A stretch of DNA of 64,000 nt from positions 868,001 to 932,000 of the forward strand of contig NZ_OY728607.1 in assembly GCF_963422225.1 (NCBI RefSeq), given 5' to 3'. Each line of letters begins with the position of its first letter. Positions within the stretch are counted from its first letter, which is position 1. Under the pieces are notes generated by a model that was given only the letters and a program-made list of their open reading frames with translations, was not told the origin of the DNA and searched no databases. The DNA is from Candidatus Trichorickettsia mobilis (GTDB lineage Bacteria > Pseudomonadota > Alphaproteobacteria > Rickettsiales > Rickettsiaceae). Position numbers and translations under genes: made by a program. Positions 48,270-59,605 of the stretch are shown here, in pieces.

Positions 48270-49442
48270 TTACGGCTTAACAAGATGAAAAAACATATTT
48301 CTCTTTAGATGAATTATAAATAATATAATAAATATCGTTGTTATAATAATTACATGAGCAAATGTTGCTGGTGTGCCATCATAAGAGTAGCTGGCTATCC
48401 AAGTAAGAGTAGAGCACAACACATAGCGCATACTCATGATTGCAGATGAAGCTGTACCTTTGAGTTCAGGAAATATCTCAATTGAACGCACAAAAATTAT
48501 AGGATAAAAAATAGCTGCTCCAATACCACAAATACTGAGGCTGAAAGTTACAACATAAGGTGAATTGGCAAACAAAGTCATAATTGAGCCAATAATATAT
48601 AAAACTAAACCTAAATAAATCGCGTTTATTGTACCAAGTTTCTTGATTAGCCACCCTGAGCCTAGGCTGACAATCGCAAAAACTGCAATAACTACTCCCT
48701 GATGTAGAGTATAATTTAACATACCAAGCTTAAATGTCTGCATATATAAAAATGGCGAGATAGCAATAAAAGCCATATAAACACCATAACATAAACTTGG
48801 AACCGCCGAAGCGCTGAGGAAGATAGGATTAGTTAATAATGTCTTGTAATCTACAAAAATAGATTTAATATCGAGAGGCGTTTGTTTCTTTAATGTTTCC
48901 GGCAAGAAAAAATATAACAATATTAAAGAAATTAAACATATAATGGCAACACAAGCATAATTTCCACGCCAGCCAATTTCCTTATTAATAAACCCTCCGA
49001 TTATTGGTGCTAACGCCATTATAGTAGTAAAAATAGCATTCATTATTCCATATAATTGTGTGGCTTTATCAATACCATAGCTGTCGGCAATAATTGCCGA
49101 TACCACTACAGCAGAAGTTGCAGCACCTATACCCTGGATAAATCTAGCCATTAATAATCCTTCAATAGAAGGAGCAAAGACACAACCTATAGCACCAATT
49201 GCTAAAATTACATTGCCAATTAGCATGATTTTACGACGTCCATAACTTTCTGATAATGGCCCATAAATTAATGCTGCAAGACAAAAGCCAAATAAATTAT
49301 AAGTAATAGTCAGTCCTACCATAGAATATGGAACTTGCAACTGTTCAGCAATATCTAGAAAACTAGGAGCAGATATCTCTAATTCAATACAACTGTTAAT
49401 AAGCGCTACTATCAATAAAAATGGTAAATATTGTGCCTTCAT
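48270..49442 (-). CDS. Bcr/CflA-family MFS drug exporter
   Basis: The 390-residue inner-membrane protein has about 12 hydrophobic segments. The motif GPLSESYGRRKIMLIG lies after helix 2, RFIQGIGAATSAVVVSAIIAD follows in helix 4-5 style, and PIIGGFINKEIGWRGNY in helix 5. That set is characteristic of the Bcr/CflA subgroup of 12-helix drug:H+ antiporters. The substrate is unknown. It is followed by the broken LysE gene on the same strand, and 30 bp separate them. Confidence 0.87.
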   Translation of the reverse strand: MKAQYLPFLLIVALINSCIELEISAPSFLDIAEQLQVPYSMVGLTITYNLFGFCLAALIYGPLSESYGRRKIMLIGNVILAIGAIGCVFAPSIEGLLMARFIQGIGAATSAVVVSAIIADSYGIDKATQLYGIMNAIFTTIMALAPIIGGFINKEIGWRGNYACVAIICLISLILLYFFLPETLKKQTPLDIKSIFVDYKTLLTNPIFLSASAVPSLCYGVYMAFIAISPFLYMQTFKLGMLNYTLHQGVVIAVFAIVSLGSGWLIKKLGTINAIYLGLVLYIIGSIMTLFANSPYVVTFSLSICGIGAAIFYPIIFVRSIEIFPELKGTASSAIMSMRYVLCSTLTWIASYSYDGTPATFAHVIIITTIFIILFIIHLKRNMFFHLVKP

Positions 49443-49532
49443 GAATAAATCATCTTTAAACTCCAGTAATATTTAATTTAGACTTCTTACAAACGAGGGT
49501 GTTCAATGAACTGTATCAATTAAAGTAAGGCT

Positions 49533-49627
49533 CGTCATTGCGAGCCGAAGGCGAAGCAATCCAGAAAGTGAAACGACTATTTAACTTGGATTGCCACGAC
49601 CACTATCGTGGTCGGTCTCGCAATGAC
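49533..49627. repeat. GCAATGAC-family palindromic repeat, copy 5
   Basis: CGTCATTGCGAGCCGAAGGC from 49533 opposes GGTCTCGCAATGAC, ending at 49627, with GCAATCCAG and TTGGATTGCC inside and a small inner palindrome (CGACCACTATCGTGGTCG). The flank CGTCTCTTTTTCCTTAACTT matches the flank of copies 2 and 4 and runs into the truncated gene at 49657-49776. Confidence 0.85.
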
Positions 49628-49656
49628 CAATGACGGCTCGTGTCGTCTCTTTTTCC

Positions 49657-49776
49657 TTAACTTGACGCGTATGGTTCATTGAACACTCTCACTCTTCCTG
49701 CTAAAGATGGTATTTCTATGGCAAAACCATTAAATACCCAAATTACAAATAAGAAAATGATGCTTATCTTCTTCAT
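49657..49776 (-). pseudogene. TPM-domain protein, N-terminal stub cut by a repeat
   Basis: The minus strand starts MKKISIIFLFVIWVFNGFA, a signal peptide, followed by IEIPSLAGRVRVFNEPYASS and a stop. IPSLAGRV matches the opening of exported TPM-domain (YgcG-like) proteins, which usually read about P-L-GRVND-A--L. After VRVFNEP the sequence is that of the GCAATGAC repeat flank. The gene was therefore truncated by insertion or deletion at the repeat, leaving 39 codons. Confidence 0.6.
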
Positions 49777-50053
49777 ATTAACTTAACTGCCTTAAGCGGA
49801 TAATTTTAATTATATCGTGTTTCTTCATATTTCCCAAAGATTAACTAAGAATTTCTTGCCTTTAATGTAGCCAGCAAGTCAGTTTAGCAAGAAGTCCATT
49901 ATATAATACTTGGCTGAATTACTAGAGTAATATGACATTACTTTGTAGCAGAATAGGTTATGTTAGGATCAAGAGTAATTGAATATATAAAATTAAGTAA
50001 TTCTCAGAGGTCAACATCGAAAATATTTAGAATCTATAAAACATAGAGCACGA

Positions 50054-50202
50054 TAATCTTGTCTATACTTAACGAGTCAGGTATAGAGATGAGTATAATC
50101 AAGGATAAAGGCTGGGGAAAGAGGGGCGAAGTTTTTAAAGGACACAAAAGTGGTAAATACTATCAAAGAATCAAGATAAGCCACCTATCGGTGGCAGCTT
50201 AG
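50054..50202 (+). pseudogene. IS630-family transposase remnant
   Basis: The frame reads SILNESGIEMSIIKDKGWGK, then RGEVFKGHKSGKYYQRI, and stops at 50200. IS630 transposases have IDESG near the second catalytic aspartate, followed by G-W---G and a GKR-ERIS segment, so this is a short central piece. The D of DESG is N here. The area from 49777 to 50053 holds nothing else that I recognise. Confidence 0.6.
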
Positions 50203-50274
50203 CTTTTTACATCTCTTGCCAACTTCTGTTATCAAAGGTAATATGCAAGTCATTACAAATAATCAGAGTAAAAG

Positions 50275-51442
50275 ATGGAAATAATCGGTAAAGGAATCTC
50301 TATAAAACATATTTTTCTTGATCGGGGTAATTGGCGTCGATTTCACTGAAAAATATAGCGAGCTGAGGTATGGTATTATCTTTAACGTTACTAAAGTTAT
50401 ATTGTGCGGAACGAAATATTTAGGATTTAAGAGTTATAGCTGCCCTACATGTGATCACGGTAAATCAGTAGTATTTAGTTGTAAAGGTAGATTTTGTTCT
50501 CGTTGCGGTAAGAAGCAAACAGATCAATGGATAAGTAAAGCTACCAATGTTCTACCAAAGACACGTTGGCAGCACATTACATTTACAATGCCCGACTCAT
50601 TATGGCCAATATTTTGGCTTAATCGCAATCTGTTTGGATTAATTTCTGCTGTTGCCGCCGGAATTATTAAGGAAATAGCAACAAAGAAAAAGATTGTAGT
50701 CGCTATATTTACTGCCCTGCACACCTTCGGTAGAGATTTAAAACGTAATGTTCATATCCATTTATCGGTTACTTGCGGCGGTATAGATAGCAAGGGTAAT
50801 TGGCGTAAATTATTTTTCCCTGCCGAGCCTATTAAAAAAATGTGGAGACATAGAATTCTTGAGTTATTTCGCTCAGAATACGCCTCAAGTAATTTGAAAT
50901 TACCGTCGAAATATCAAAATGATGGCGATTTTAACAACTGGATGATCGGCCTATATGAAATCAGTTGGTATGTTTATTTGCAAAAACCATCAGACGATCA
51001 TAAACGCAACATAAACTATTTAGGGCGATATATAAAACGACCTCCTATTTCTGAGGCAAGAATAGAGGAATATGATGGACTGCAAGTAACGTTTAGATTT
51101 CTTGACCACTACAATAACACGATTGATCACGTCACAATGCCTGTACTGCAGTTTATATCTAGCCTGATTATGCACATACCCGATCGTTATTTTCGAATAA
51201 TAAGGTACTACGGCTTTTTATCTAACAGAACTAGAGGAATACAACTACCTATTGTATATAAGGCGATAAACCAAATTATACCTAAGAAAATCAAGTCATT
51301 GAACTGGAGATTAATGATTTGGTTAAACTTTAAAAAAGATCCGTTATCTTGTCCAAACTGTAATCAATTTATGAGCCTGAGACAGGTTTATTACGGTTTA
51401 TCTCCACCCTTGTTATTAGTGAAGATCAATGAATTATTGTGA
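50275..51442 (+). mobile_element. IS91-family transposase, frameshifted near the N-terminus
   Basis: The main frame (50318-51442) has the zinc-binding start YSCPTCDHGKSVVFSCKGRF and CSRCGKKQTDQW, then NVHIHLSVTCGG (HUH-like histidines) and YLGRYIKRPPISEARI, all typical of IS91 rolling-circle transposases. The true start is in another frame: the ATG at 50275 gives MEIIGKGISIKHIFLDRGNW then a stop at 50347. A one-base shift would join it to EKYSELRYGI. The late catalytic region ends CPNCNQFMSLRQVYYG. No inverted repeats are expected for IS91. The element is probably inactive. Confidence 0.82.
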
Positions 51443-51772
51443 ACGCCTCGGTGATATTCATATGGTGAACCGTTGCTTCACGCCACGTTAATATAATTTT
51501 AAAAAATTGGCCTATTTTGAGATAGATTTTAAGAGAAGATTTTTATACAAGTGTCAATAATTTCTAATATCACAATTTAACAACCAAATTTTTAAAGAAA
51601 ATTTTAAAATTTTCAAAAAAATATTTTTGGTAAAATTTTTGAAATTCCTATACTACTAGAACAATTTTGTGAGTGTCGATTCACGATCTTTCGGTTGTCT
51701 GATTTTATATACACCGGTGTCATTCTTGCCTTAAACTTAGAATGACATCGAGTACATTTAAAAACCACTCAC
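51443..51772. other. AT-rich gap with one hairpin
   Basis: No gene is visible in these 330 bases. TGTCATTCT at 51719-51727 pairs with AGAATGACA at 51739-51747 and lies 26 bases past the stop of the lipoprotein hydrolase, so it may end that transcript. It also resembles the TGTCATCCTGAAC repeats. Confidence 0.5.
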
Positions 51773-52669
51773 CTAATTTTTATAACATGTTAATGGCATG
51801 TTCAAGATATAATCCCAAGTAGCTTCCCATCCCTTAGTATGCTGTGCCACATCAAAAATATGCTGATGCACACAAGTGGAACCACTAGCCTGAACAAATT
51901 TATCAGCTATAAAAGGAGGCACTGTAGTATCTTTTCCTCCGGATATATGTAACTGCGGTATATTACGTATTTTTGTTGCATAATCAATAGGATTGAGTGA
52001 ACCTAGCATTGGAGTAGTATTATGATATTTGTTAAAGCCAATATGATCGAGATTTCCTGAAATAGTAATAATGTCCTTGACCAACTTATTTCTAGCAGCA
52101 ATTAATACTGCGATGCCACCACCACCTGAGTAACCAACTAAACTAAATGGCAACTCATTATTAGTAACATTGATGACTTTATCCAAGGAAGTCACCACTT
52201 CATCAGACATTCTTAAATTAGTCCAATAAGACTGATTACAGTTTGGATTCAAATTCATAGGGGTAAATTGGCATGGACGTGCTATATACACAACATTAGG
52301 TCTATTATCTAAAGCAGCCAGCTTTAATAACATTGGACGTACAGGAGTTGGATTATCAGAAATACTATAGCGTCCCATAAAAGCTAAACCATCGCCTTCA
52401 ATATAAAATACGTATGGTAAGTGTTTATTACTGATTCTTTGATAAGTAGTAATCCAGAAATTACCACCCTTGACTAATTTTTTGGTAAAGCCATTTGAAT
52501 TACCAACAAAATCCGAATCAATATTTCTGGTTATAACATTAGTAGTATGGCAAGCAGACAACAGCATGCTGCCAATCATTAAGGTGATAAATATCCTTAA
52601 TGATTTATTAAGAAAGCTAGAGGCGCTCGCGTGAAATAACGAGTATATATTAAAAAGGTATTTCATCAT
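51773..52669 (-). CDS. Alpha/beta-hydrolase lipoprotein
   Basis: The protein of about 298 residues has an N-terminal lipoprotein signal (FITLMIGSMLLSAC) preceded by about 30 residues, unusually long. The hydrolase triad can be read as SLVGYSGGGGIAVL (nucleophile serine), HISGGKDTTVPP (aspartate) and DVAQHTKGWE (histidine). It is probably an envelope-anchored esterase or lipase of unknown substrate. The frame opens at 52687, but the ATGs at 52669 and 52666 are more likely starts. All overlap the 3' end of ssb (52650), so translation may be coupled to ssb. Confidence 0.8.
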   Translation of the reverse strand: MMKYLFNIYSLFHASASSFLNKSLRIFITLMIGSMLLSACHTTNVITRNIDSDFVGNSNGFTKKLVKGGNFWITTYQRISNKHLPYVFYIEGDGLAFMGRYSISDNPTPVRPMLLKLAALDNRPNVVYIARPCQFTPMNLNPNCNQSYWTNLRMSDEVVTSLDKVINVTNNELPFSLVGYSGGGGIAVLIAARNKLVKDIITISGNLDHIGFNKYHNTTPMLGSLNPIDYATKIRNIPQLHISGGKDTTVPPFIADKFVQASGSTCVHQHIFDVAQHTKGWEATWDYILNMPLTCYKN

Positions 52670-53090
52670 CAAGCTCACTATGATCAAAATTGCTATTATT
52701 ATTCTTTACTGATACTGACTCCGGGCTATTACCAGGATTCTTAGCATCAAGCAAAATCAGATTAGCATTAAAATTTTGTAAAACAATCTCAGTAGTATAT
52801 TTTTCCTGGCCAGCTTGATCAACCCACTTACGCGTTTGTAAACTACCTTCTATATATATTTTACTGCCTTTTTTTACATAATTCTTGATAATACCAACTA
52901 ACCCCTCATTAAATACTACAATACGGTGCCATTCCGTTTTTTCTTTGCGTTCACCAGTAGCACGATCTTTCCAGGATTCACTAGTTGCAAGGCTTAAAGT
53001 TATTATTTCCTTGCCTTCACTAGTAGACCTTACCTCTGGATCACGCCCTACATTACCAATTAATATAACCTTATTTAAACTATTAACCAT
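52650..53090 (-). CDS. ssb: Single-stranded DNA-binding protein
   Basis: SSB coats single-stranded DNA during replication and repair. The protein opens MVNSLNKVILIGNVGRDPEV and has TEWHRIVVFNEGLVGIIKNYVKKGSKIYIEGSLQTRKW, the OB fold. It ends with the acidic tail DDEIPF that recruits partner proteins. The frame begins at 53108, but the internal methionine at 53090 matches the family start. At 146 residues it is of usual length. It is divergent from uvrA, an arrangement widespread in bacteria, and the gap between them is 134 bp. Confidence 0.95.
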   Translation of the reverse strand: MVNSLNKVILIGNVGRDPEVRSTSEGKEIITLSLATSESWKDRATGERKEKTEWHRIVVFNEGLVGIIKNYVKKGSKIYIEGSLQTRKWVDQAGQEKYTTEIVLQNFNANLILLDAKNPGNSPESVSVKNNNSNFDHSELDDEIPF

Positions 53091-53224
53091 AAATTTATAT
53101 CGACCCAATAAAAAATTAGCTATCTAAACTATTAGCAAACAACTATATTATTTTTAATAGCTATTGCAATAGTAAAAGAAATTCTCCTATAATGCCATAG
53201 GTTTTTTAACTACCAATTCAAGTT

Positions 53225-56095
53225 ATGCAAGAATATATCAAAGTACGTGGAGCAAAGCAACATAACCTTAAAGATGTTAATGTTGATATTCCACGTAACC
53301 AACTAGTTGTAATTACCGGACTTAGTGGATCTGGGAAATCTTCACTTGCATTTGACACTATTTATGCAGAAGGACAAAGGCGATATGTTGAAAGCTTATC
53401 TTCATATGCCAGACAATTTCTCCACCTGCAAAATAAACCAGATGTTGAATCAATCACCGGCTTATCCCCAGCCATTGCCATTGATCAAAAAACCACTTCT
53501 AGGAATCCTCGTTCCACAGTAGGAACTATCACTGAAATTTATGATTATCTGCGGTTATTATATGCCAGAATCGGTATACCTTATTCTCCGGCAACAGGAT
53601 TGCCCATAAAAAGTCAAACTATCTCCGAAATGGTGGATATAGTGCATAACTTGCCACCAGGAATCAAGCTTTATATTTTGGCACCAATTGTTAGATCACA
53701 AAAAGGCGAATTTCGTCATGAAATGTTAACTCTGAAGAAGCAAGGGTTTCAGCGATTAATCATTGATGGCATAGTATACAATATTGATGAATTACCCAAA
53801 CTTGATAAAAACAAAAAACATAATATTGAGGTAATTATTGATAGAATTATGGTAGCAGATGATCTTGGTAACAGAACAGCTGATAGTATTGAATTAGCGC
53901 TGAAACTTGCAGATGGGATAATTTGTATTGAGATTGTTGAAGCGCCAGAACGTATGGATGGATCACAAAATTTAGCTGAGTATACTCAAGGCGATAGGAT
54001 AATTTTTTCTGAAAAATATGCTTGTCCTATTTCTGGATTCCAAATTGCTGAAATTGAACCACGTATTTTTTCATTCAATAGTCCATTTGGTGCTTGTACC
54101 CACTGCGAAGGTTTGGGTAAGGAAATGTTCTTTGATCAAGAATTGATAGTGCCAAATCCAGCCTTAAGCATTAAGAGTGGTGCTATTGCTCCGTGGGGGA
54201 AAGAACTATCCAAAATTTTCTTGGATACTATTACCGGCTTAGCCAATCATTATCAATTTTCAGTAGATACACCTTTTGCCAATTTACCTGAAAATATCAA
54301 AAAAATGCTATTTTATGGTTCTGATGGCGAAATAATTAATTTTAAATATTATGATGGTGTCAAGTCACAACTAGTAGCTCAACCTTTTGCTGGCATTATC
54401 CCTAGCCTAGAGGAAAAATATCGTAAAGCTGATTCCGCTTGGCTAAAAGAAGATCTGATAAAGTTTAAAACTGAATATAATTGCAGCATTTGCAATGGCT
54501 ACCGATTAAAAGCAGAATCTTTATGCATAAAAATAGCTGATCTAAATATTGGCCAAGTTACCAAGATGACTATAGTTGAAGCTAAACACTGGTTTGGGCA
54601 GCTGGAATTCAAATTAAGTAGCAAACAATTATTTATTGCAGAGCAAATTTTAAAGGAAATCTCTGAGCGATTAACATTTTTGTTAAATGTTGGACTTGAC
54701 TATCTGAATCTATCACGAGAATCCGGGACTTTATCAGGTGGTGAGAGTCAGCGTATACGTCTAGCATCGCAAATAGGTTCAGGTTTAAGTGGTGTGCTAT
54801 ATGTACTTGATGAACCATCAATCGGCCTGCATCAGCGTGACAATGCCAGATTGATTGCTACTCTTAAAAATCTTCGTGATCTTGGTAATACGGTACTGGT
54901 GGTAGAACATGATGAAGAAACCATGATTGAATCTGATTATATTATTGATGTCGGTCCTGGAGCTGGTATTCATGGTGGGCATATAATTACCCAAGGTACT
55001 ATTGAAACAATCAAGGCTTGCACTGCTAGCATTACTGGACAATATTTAAGCCGACAAAAATACATAGCTACAAGAATTAGCAACAATATTAATCGTCACG
55101 ATAAAACTATAGAATTACTAGGTGCCACCTCCAATAATTTACAAAATGTTAATCTTACCATTAAACTGGGTACTTTTACGGTAATTACTGGGGTTTCAGG
55201 TAGTGGTAAATCAAGCTTGATTATCCATACACTTTATAAAGCAGCATTAAAATATTTGGAACCCACTGCCAAAATCCACCCAGGACATTATGAAGTGATT
55301 AAAGGGCTGGAACATGTAGATAAAGTTATTGATATTAACCAATCTCCTATAGGCCGTACACCAAGGTCTAACCCAGCTACTTACACTGGTGCCTTTACCT
55401 TTATTCGAGATTGGTTTACTGATCTGCCAGAGTCGAAAGCGAGGGGTTATAAGGTCGGTCGATTCTCGTTTAACGTCAAAGGTGGACGATGTGAGGTATG
55501 TCAAGGAGACGGAGTAATTAAAATAGAAATGCATTTTTTGCCAGACGTGTATGTTAAATGCGACGGATGTAATGGTCATCGCTACAATCGAGAAACACTG
55601 GAAGTCAAATATAAAGATAAATCGATCTCTGATGTTTTAGAAATGACCGTTGAAGATGCAATGAATTTTTTTGAAAAAGTACCAGCGATATATGAAAAAC
55701 TATCCACTTTAAACGAAGTGGGACTAGGCTATGTTAAAATTGGTCAATCAGCTACCACATTATCAGGTGGAGAAGCTCAGCGCATAAAACTGGCAAAAGA
55801 ATTATCAAAACGCTCTACTGGTAAGACCTTATACATATTAGATGAACCAACTACAGGTTTACATATTGACGATATCAGCAGATTACTTAAAATTTTGTAT
55901 AAATTGGTTGATATGGGTAATACTGTGCTAGTGATAGAACACAATATGGATGTAATCAAAACTGCTGATCATATTATTGACATTGGTCCAGAGGGAGGAG
56001 ACAAGGGTGGTAAGATTGTGGCTACTGGTACTCCAGCTGAAATTGCCGCTTGTGCTGAGAGCATTACCGGGCAATATTTGAAACATTATTTATAA
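53225..56095 (+). CDS. uvrA: Excinuclease ABC subunit A
   Basis: UvrA recognises bulky DNA damage and loads UvrB in nucleotide excision repair. The 956-residue protein has two ABC ATPase modules: Walker [14 protein letters not shown] near residue 32 and [13 protein letters not shown] near 660, and signatures [15 protein letters not shown] near 505 and [14 protein letters not shown] near 850. Zinc fingers are CTHCEGLG near 300 (with CPISG before), [12 protein letters not shown] near 420, and [14 protein letters not shown] with [11 protein letters not shown] near 760-790. DEPSIGLH and DEPTTGLH are the Walker B segments. Confidence 0.98.
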   Translation: MQEYIKVRGAKQHNLKDVNVDIPRNQLVVITGLSGSGKSSLAFDTIYAEGQRRYVESLSSYARQFLHLQNKPDVESITGLSPAIAIDQKTTSRNPRSTVGTITEIYDYLRLLYARIGIPYSPATGLPIKSQTISEMVDIVHNLPPGIKLYILAPIVRSQKGEFRHEMLTLKKQGFQRLIIDGIVYNIDELPKLDKNKKHNIEVIIDRIMVADDLGNRTADSIELALKLADGIICIEIVEAPERMDGSQNLAEYTQGDRIIFSEKYACPISGFQIAEIEPRIFSFNSPFGACTHCEGLGKEMFFDQELIVPNPALSIKSGAIAPWGKELSKIFLDTITGLANHYQFSVDTPFANLPENIKKMLFYGSDGEIINFKYYDGVKSQLVAQPFAGIIPSLEEKYRKADSAWLKEDLIKFKTEYNCSICNGYRLKAESLCIKIADLNIGQVTKMTIVEAKHWFGQLEFKLSSKQLFIAEQILKEISERLTFLLNVGLDYLNLSRESGTLSGGESQRIRLASQIGSGLSGVLYVLDEPSIGLHQRDNARLIATLKNLRDLGNTVLVVEHDEETMIESDYIIDVGPGAGIHGGHIITQGTIETIKACTASITGQYLSRQKYIATRISNNINRHDKTIELLGATSNNLQNVNLTIKLGTFTVITGVSGSGKSSLIIHTLYKAALKYLEPTAKIHPGHYEVIKGLEHVDKVIDINQSPIGRTPRSNPATYTGAFTFIRDWFTDLPESKARGYKVGRFSFNVKGGRCEVCQGDGVIKIEMHFLPDVYVKCDGCNGHRYNRETLEVKYKDKSISDVLEMTVEDAMNFFEKVPAIYEKLSTLNEVGLGYVKIGQSATTLSGGEAQRIKLAKELSKRSTGKTLYILDEPTTGLHIDDISRLLKILYKLVDMGNTVLVIEHNMDVIKTADHIIDIGPEGGDKGGKIVATGTPAEIAACAESITGQYLKHYL

Positions 56096-56154
56096 AATAT
56101 AGAATACATCCAGCACAAGCTTAACTTCATATTCATCCGTGATAAGACGAATCT

Positions 56155-57056
56155 TTATCCATAAATTACATCCTCAATAATTCTTTTTTGTATGAGTGCT
56201 TCAAGGCTATTTTTATCTGCTATCTGGCACAATTCAAAAGTTGCCTTCCATAAGACCCAGGCTTTTGCGCGAAGCCAAGTACCTTCATCTAATGCCATTT
56301 CTCGAATGAATATATCTCGCGCATTGTCTTTAAGAAAAGTCCAGGCAATAACCAAATCGCAAGCAGGATCACCTAAAGCCATACCGCCAAAATCGATAAT
56401 GGCCGAGAGTTTACCATCCAAAAGCAACATATTACCGATCGCAAAATCACCGTGAATCATGATTTGAGGTTTATCCCATTTTGTCTTGCAGGCACGCTCC
56501 CACAGATCTATCGCGCATGCCCCATTGATAACAGTTGATAGTTCTAAAATTTGTTCTCTGGCACCTTATCGTAAACACTGACATTACACCCGCGCCACCA
56601 ATTATGCTGGCCTGGAACTGACCCATCAACATCATCAATGCTTTGTAATTCCTTTAAAAACTTTACTAAATCAAACGCAAGCTTTTCGACGGCATAATTA
56701 TCCAAAACTAGAAGGTTAATACTCGCTCCTGGGAGCCATTTATAAATGGAGAATGGGTATGGATAATCTCCAGACGCAGCACCCATTTTGATTGGAACAG
56801 GAATACTGACAGTTAAGTGAGGCGCTAGCTTCGGTAATAAGGCTTGTTCTTTAGGTACTTTCAAAGCATAAGATTTCGCAGTTGGCATACGAATTAACAT
56901 GTCCGACCCTAATCGGTAAGTGCGGTTGTCATGACCTTGTTTTTCAACTGATGTAATTGGCAAATGAGCATATTCTGGAAATTGTTCAGCTATGAGCTGA
57001 TGCGCAAGTTCAGGGGTGATACAAACGATTTCATTTACTCTTGATCTTAGGTTCAC
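56155..57056 (-). pseudogene. Aminoglycoside phosphotransferase-family kinase, frameshifted
   Basis: Read as one gene, the product would be about 300 residues. The N-terminal part (MNLRSRVNEIVCITPELAHQ, KQGHDNRTYRLGSDMLIRMP) and the catalytic loop MIHGDFAIGNMLLLDGKLSA with IIDFGGMALGDPACDLVIAW are those of the APH/choline-kinase fold. Near 56571 one A is missing: VYDKVPENKF then a stop, where VYDKGAREQILEL would continue. Both halves are otherwise well kept, so the break is recent or an error. The gene is typical of mobile or free-living bacteria and may have come by transfer. The substrate is not known. Confidence 0.85.
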
Positions 57057-57347
57057 TGCTGTATGGCTTTGTTGACATTTTTTCTTGATCTTGATATATT
57101 ATATCTCTAGTTCAAGTTAATTTACTATAATCTTAAATCCTATTCAAGCAACAACGCCATTCGTTCATATTGACTTCAAGATTTATTATACCTTATTTTA
57201 AACTTACAACACTCACTCATATGTTATAAAAATTTGTCCATAAAGCTTAAATCATCGATAAAATACTTGCTCTTTTATTTTTTTTTAGTTAGTGTATCGC
57301 TGTATTTAAATTTAAGCTTTTGTAGATTTAAAGCATATTTATAATGT

Positions 57348-57433
57348 GCCCGCGTGATGGAATGGTAGACATAACGGACTTAAAATCCGTGGGGCGTAAG
57401 CCCTTGCCGGTTCAAGTCCGGCCGCGGGTACCA
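57348..57433 (+). tRNA. tRNA-Leu (TAA)
   Basis: This class II tRNA has acceptor arm GCCCGCG pairing with CGCGGGT, anticodon loop ACTTAAAA with TAA, a long variable arm (GGGGCGTAAGCCCTT) and T-arm CCGGTTCAAGTCCGG. The CCA is encoded. The preceding gap 57057-57347 is AT-rich and holds no other gene. Confidence 0.97.
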
Positions 57434-57463
57434 CTATAAAACTGAACTCTTACCAAATCAATG

Positions 57464-58156
57464 CTACTGTATTAGCAGTAAATCATCCAACTCACGCTCT
57501 AAAGCATCTTGTAACTCCGGATTAATTTGGCGTTTAGGGGCTATATCGTTGTACTTTCTTGTATTATCTAATTTCAGGCCATTATTAATAGCTTTATTAG
57601 ACTTTGGTAGCGCAATCGATTCTAAGAAATTAATCGGTATAAAAGATATTAAGCCACCGCTTGTTTGTTCAAGATAAGGCGAAGTCAGAGACTGAGTTAA
57701 CCATTTTGGATATTTTTTACTATCACAATGTTGGATAATATCTGCCATTGTCTCTGCTTTTAGATAACTAGTTGAAGCGAATATTGTGATAATTATAAAT
57801 ATTATTACAACAATGATGCCACCTCTAATAAACCCCGCTACTAATCCAAGAAATCGATCAACGATTCCTCCGCTAATATTTTCTACCATTATATAAAGTT
57901 TTGATGTAACAATACCTAATATAAGTAACGATATAAGGTATGAGCTGATACTACTAAGAATCATGATCACTATAGTACTATCAAGATATCTGACTAATAT
58001 TAATTCTACAAAAGGATATAAAAAATACGCTGCCAGAAATGATAGCATAAATGCTATAAAACTAATACTGAGCTTTATCAAGCCCCGATACATTCCTAGC
58101 ATCGATGATGTAGTGATAATTGTTAGAACTATTATATCAAATATACTAAGATTCAT
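57464..58156 (-). CDS. cvpA: CvpA-family membrane protein
   Basis: CvpA proteins are small inner-membrane proteins, named from colicin V production and linked to envelope stress. The 230-residue protein has four hydrophobic segments in the first 135 residues ([71 protein letters not shown]). The conserved [10 protein letters not shown] joins helices 3 and 4. A polar C-terminal tail follows. Its ATG overlaps the stop of the folate ligase gene (ATGA), so it belongs to the coaE-dnaQ-ligase-cvpA unit. Confidence 0.85.
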   Translation of the reverse strand: MNLSIFDIIVLTIITTSSMLGMYRGLIKLSISFIAFMLSFLAAYFLYPFVELILVRYLDSTIVIMILSSISSYLISLLILGIVTSKLYIMVENISGGIVDRFLGLVAGFIRGGIIVVIIFIIITIFASTSYLKAETMADIIQHCDSKKYPKWLTQSLTSPYLEQTSGGLISFIPINFLESIALPKSNKAINNGLKLDNTRKYNDIAPKRQINPELQDALERELDDLLLIQ

Positions 58157-58899
58157 GTTTTTATTACATATTGATCAGTAATGACATAATCTAGCTTATG
58201 ATCAAATGTTTCATAAGGCACATATTCCATCAACCATTGATGAAAACATATTCCAACTGTGATTACAGCATTAGATGCTTTAATTCTACTTAAGTAACGA
58301 TCATAATATCCTTGCCCAAACCCTAAACGATATCCACTAATGCTAAGCGCAAGACTAGGGATAATAATAATATCTGGAAATACTTCAAAGGTTGCTGTTG
58401 GTTGATATAAATTAGGTATTAAACTTTGAGAAACTGGATCACCCAGATGATATTTGGCAAATATCATCTGTTGAGTTTCTAATATTTTAGGCAGCCCCAT
58501 ATAACCATTAGCAATAATAGCAATCCTTAATAAGTCTGGTTCTCCTTTAAGTGGCCAGTATAGGCCTATATAATGTCTATTAAATTCTGAAGCTTTGGTA
58601 TCATCAAAAAATTTTGGACATCTATTACTAATTACCGCTAATGTATTTTTGTAAATTTTATTATTAGCTTGTTGATATTGATATTCATCGAATGTCTTAC
58701 GTTCTCTAATTATTTGTTCTCTGATAAGTTGTTTATGCAGCTTGCTATTATTTTTACTTACTAATTGTGTATATACCTGCGATACTTCAAAATTTGCTAC
58801 GTCAAACTTCGAGATTCGTATGCTCTCACGTATAAGAATACGTTGCGAGTGTTCATCGCTTATTTTCTTACCAACTTTTGAAGTATCGAAGGTATACAT
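58153..58899 (-). CDS. 5-formyltetrahydrofolate cyclo-ligase
   Basis: The enzyme converts 5-formyl-THF to 5,10-methenyl-THF with ATP. The 248-residue protein has [13 protein letters not shown] at residues 57-69, where the family core normally begins, and the signature [19 protein letters not shown] near 190. It carries about 55 residues before the core, which have no clear homology and may be mis-annotated. A later methionine is not well placed to replace the start. It is the third gene of a four-gene cluster, and serves the folate cycle together with glyA. Confidence 0.88.
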   Translation of the reverse strand: MYTFDTSKVGKKISDEHSQRILIRESIRISKFDVANFEVSQVYTQLVSKNNSKLHKQLIREQIIRERKTFDEYQYQQANNKIYKNTLAVISNRCPKFFDDTKASEFNRHYIGLYWPLKGEPDLLRIAIIANGYMGLPKILETQQMIFAKYHLGDPVSQSLIPNLYQPTATFEVFPDIIIIPSLALSISGYRLGFGQGYYDRYLSRIKASNAVITVGICFHQWLMEYVPYETFDHKLDYVITDQYVIKT

Positions 58900-58915
58900 A
58901 TATTTTCAAAACTAA

Positions 58916-59605
58916 TTATAACCAACTTGATGGTACAACGAGTTTTGTTAAAAAATTATTATGATTTTCTAGCTCTGTTCTAGTAGGTGATATTACTTTA
59001 AGCTTCGCTGAGTCAACATTATAAGAAGTAATAATGGCCATAGCAGATTTTTGCTGTTGATTGGTGTTAGTGATTTCAAAAAATCCTTGCTTTCCTCCCA
59101 ATAATTCTACATAGACCTCAGCAAGCAATACTGCATCCTTTAATGCTCCATGGAACTGACGTGCAGAATTATCAACATTAAATCTTTTACATAGCGCATC
59201 TAAGCTGACCTTCATTCCGGGAAACATTTTCCTGGAGATTGCAAGAGTATCAATGGTATTATTAAGCTCAATTGATGGTTGATTGATTAATGACAGTTCA
59301 TGATTAAGAAACTTGACATCAAATTGCGCATTATGAATAACTAACTTACTATCCGAAATAAATTGTAAAAATTCAATGGCCACATCTTTAAACAATGGTT
59401 TATTCTTAAGAAATTCACCTGAGATACCATGAATCCTGTATGCTTCAGTAGGCATATCACGTTCAGGATTAAGATAAAAATGAAATTGAGCGCCGGTTAA
59501 CACTCTATCAATCATTTCCAGAGCCCCAATTTCTACGATACGATGCCCACTCCTTGGGTCAAGACCAGTGGTTTCAGTATCAATTATTATTTCGCGCATA
59601 TTCAT
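58916..59605 (-). CDS. dnaQ: DNA polymerase III epsilon subunit (3'-5' proofreading exonuclease)
   Basis: DnaQ proofreads the replicative polymerase. The 229 residues hold the DEDDh exonuclease motifs: [20 protein letters not shown] near the start, [16 protein letters not shown] near 97, and [20 protein letters not shown] near 165 (H and final D). The C-terminal 50 residues are the flexible segment that binds the polymerase. The start overlaps the end of coaE by up to 26 bases, and the ATG at 59599 (residue 3) is equally possible. The coaE-dnaQ pair is common in alphaproteobacteria. Confidence 0.96.
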   Translation of the reverse strand: MNMREIIIDTETTGLDPRSGHRIVEIGALEMIDRVLTGAQFHFYLNPERDMPTEAYRIHGISGEFLKNKPLFKDVAIEFLQFISDSKLVIHNAQFDVKFLNHELSLINQPSIELNNTIDTLAISRKMFPGMKVSLDALCKRFNVDNSARQFHGALKDAVLLAEVYVELLGGKQGFFEITNTNQQQKSAMAIITSYNVDSAKLKVISPTRTELENHNNFLTKLVVPSSWL

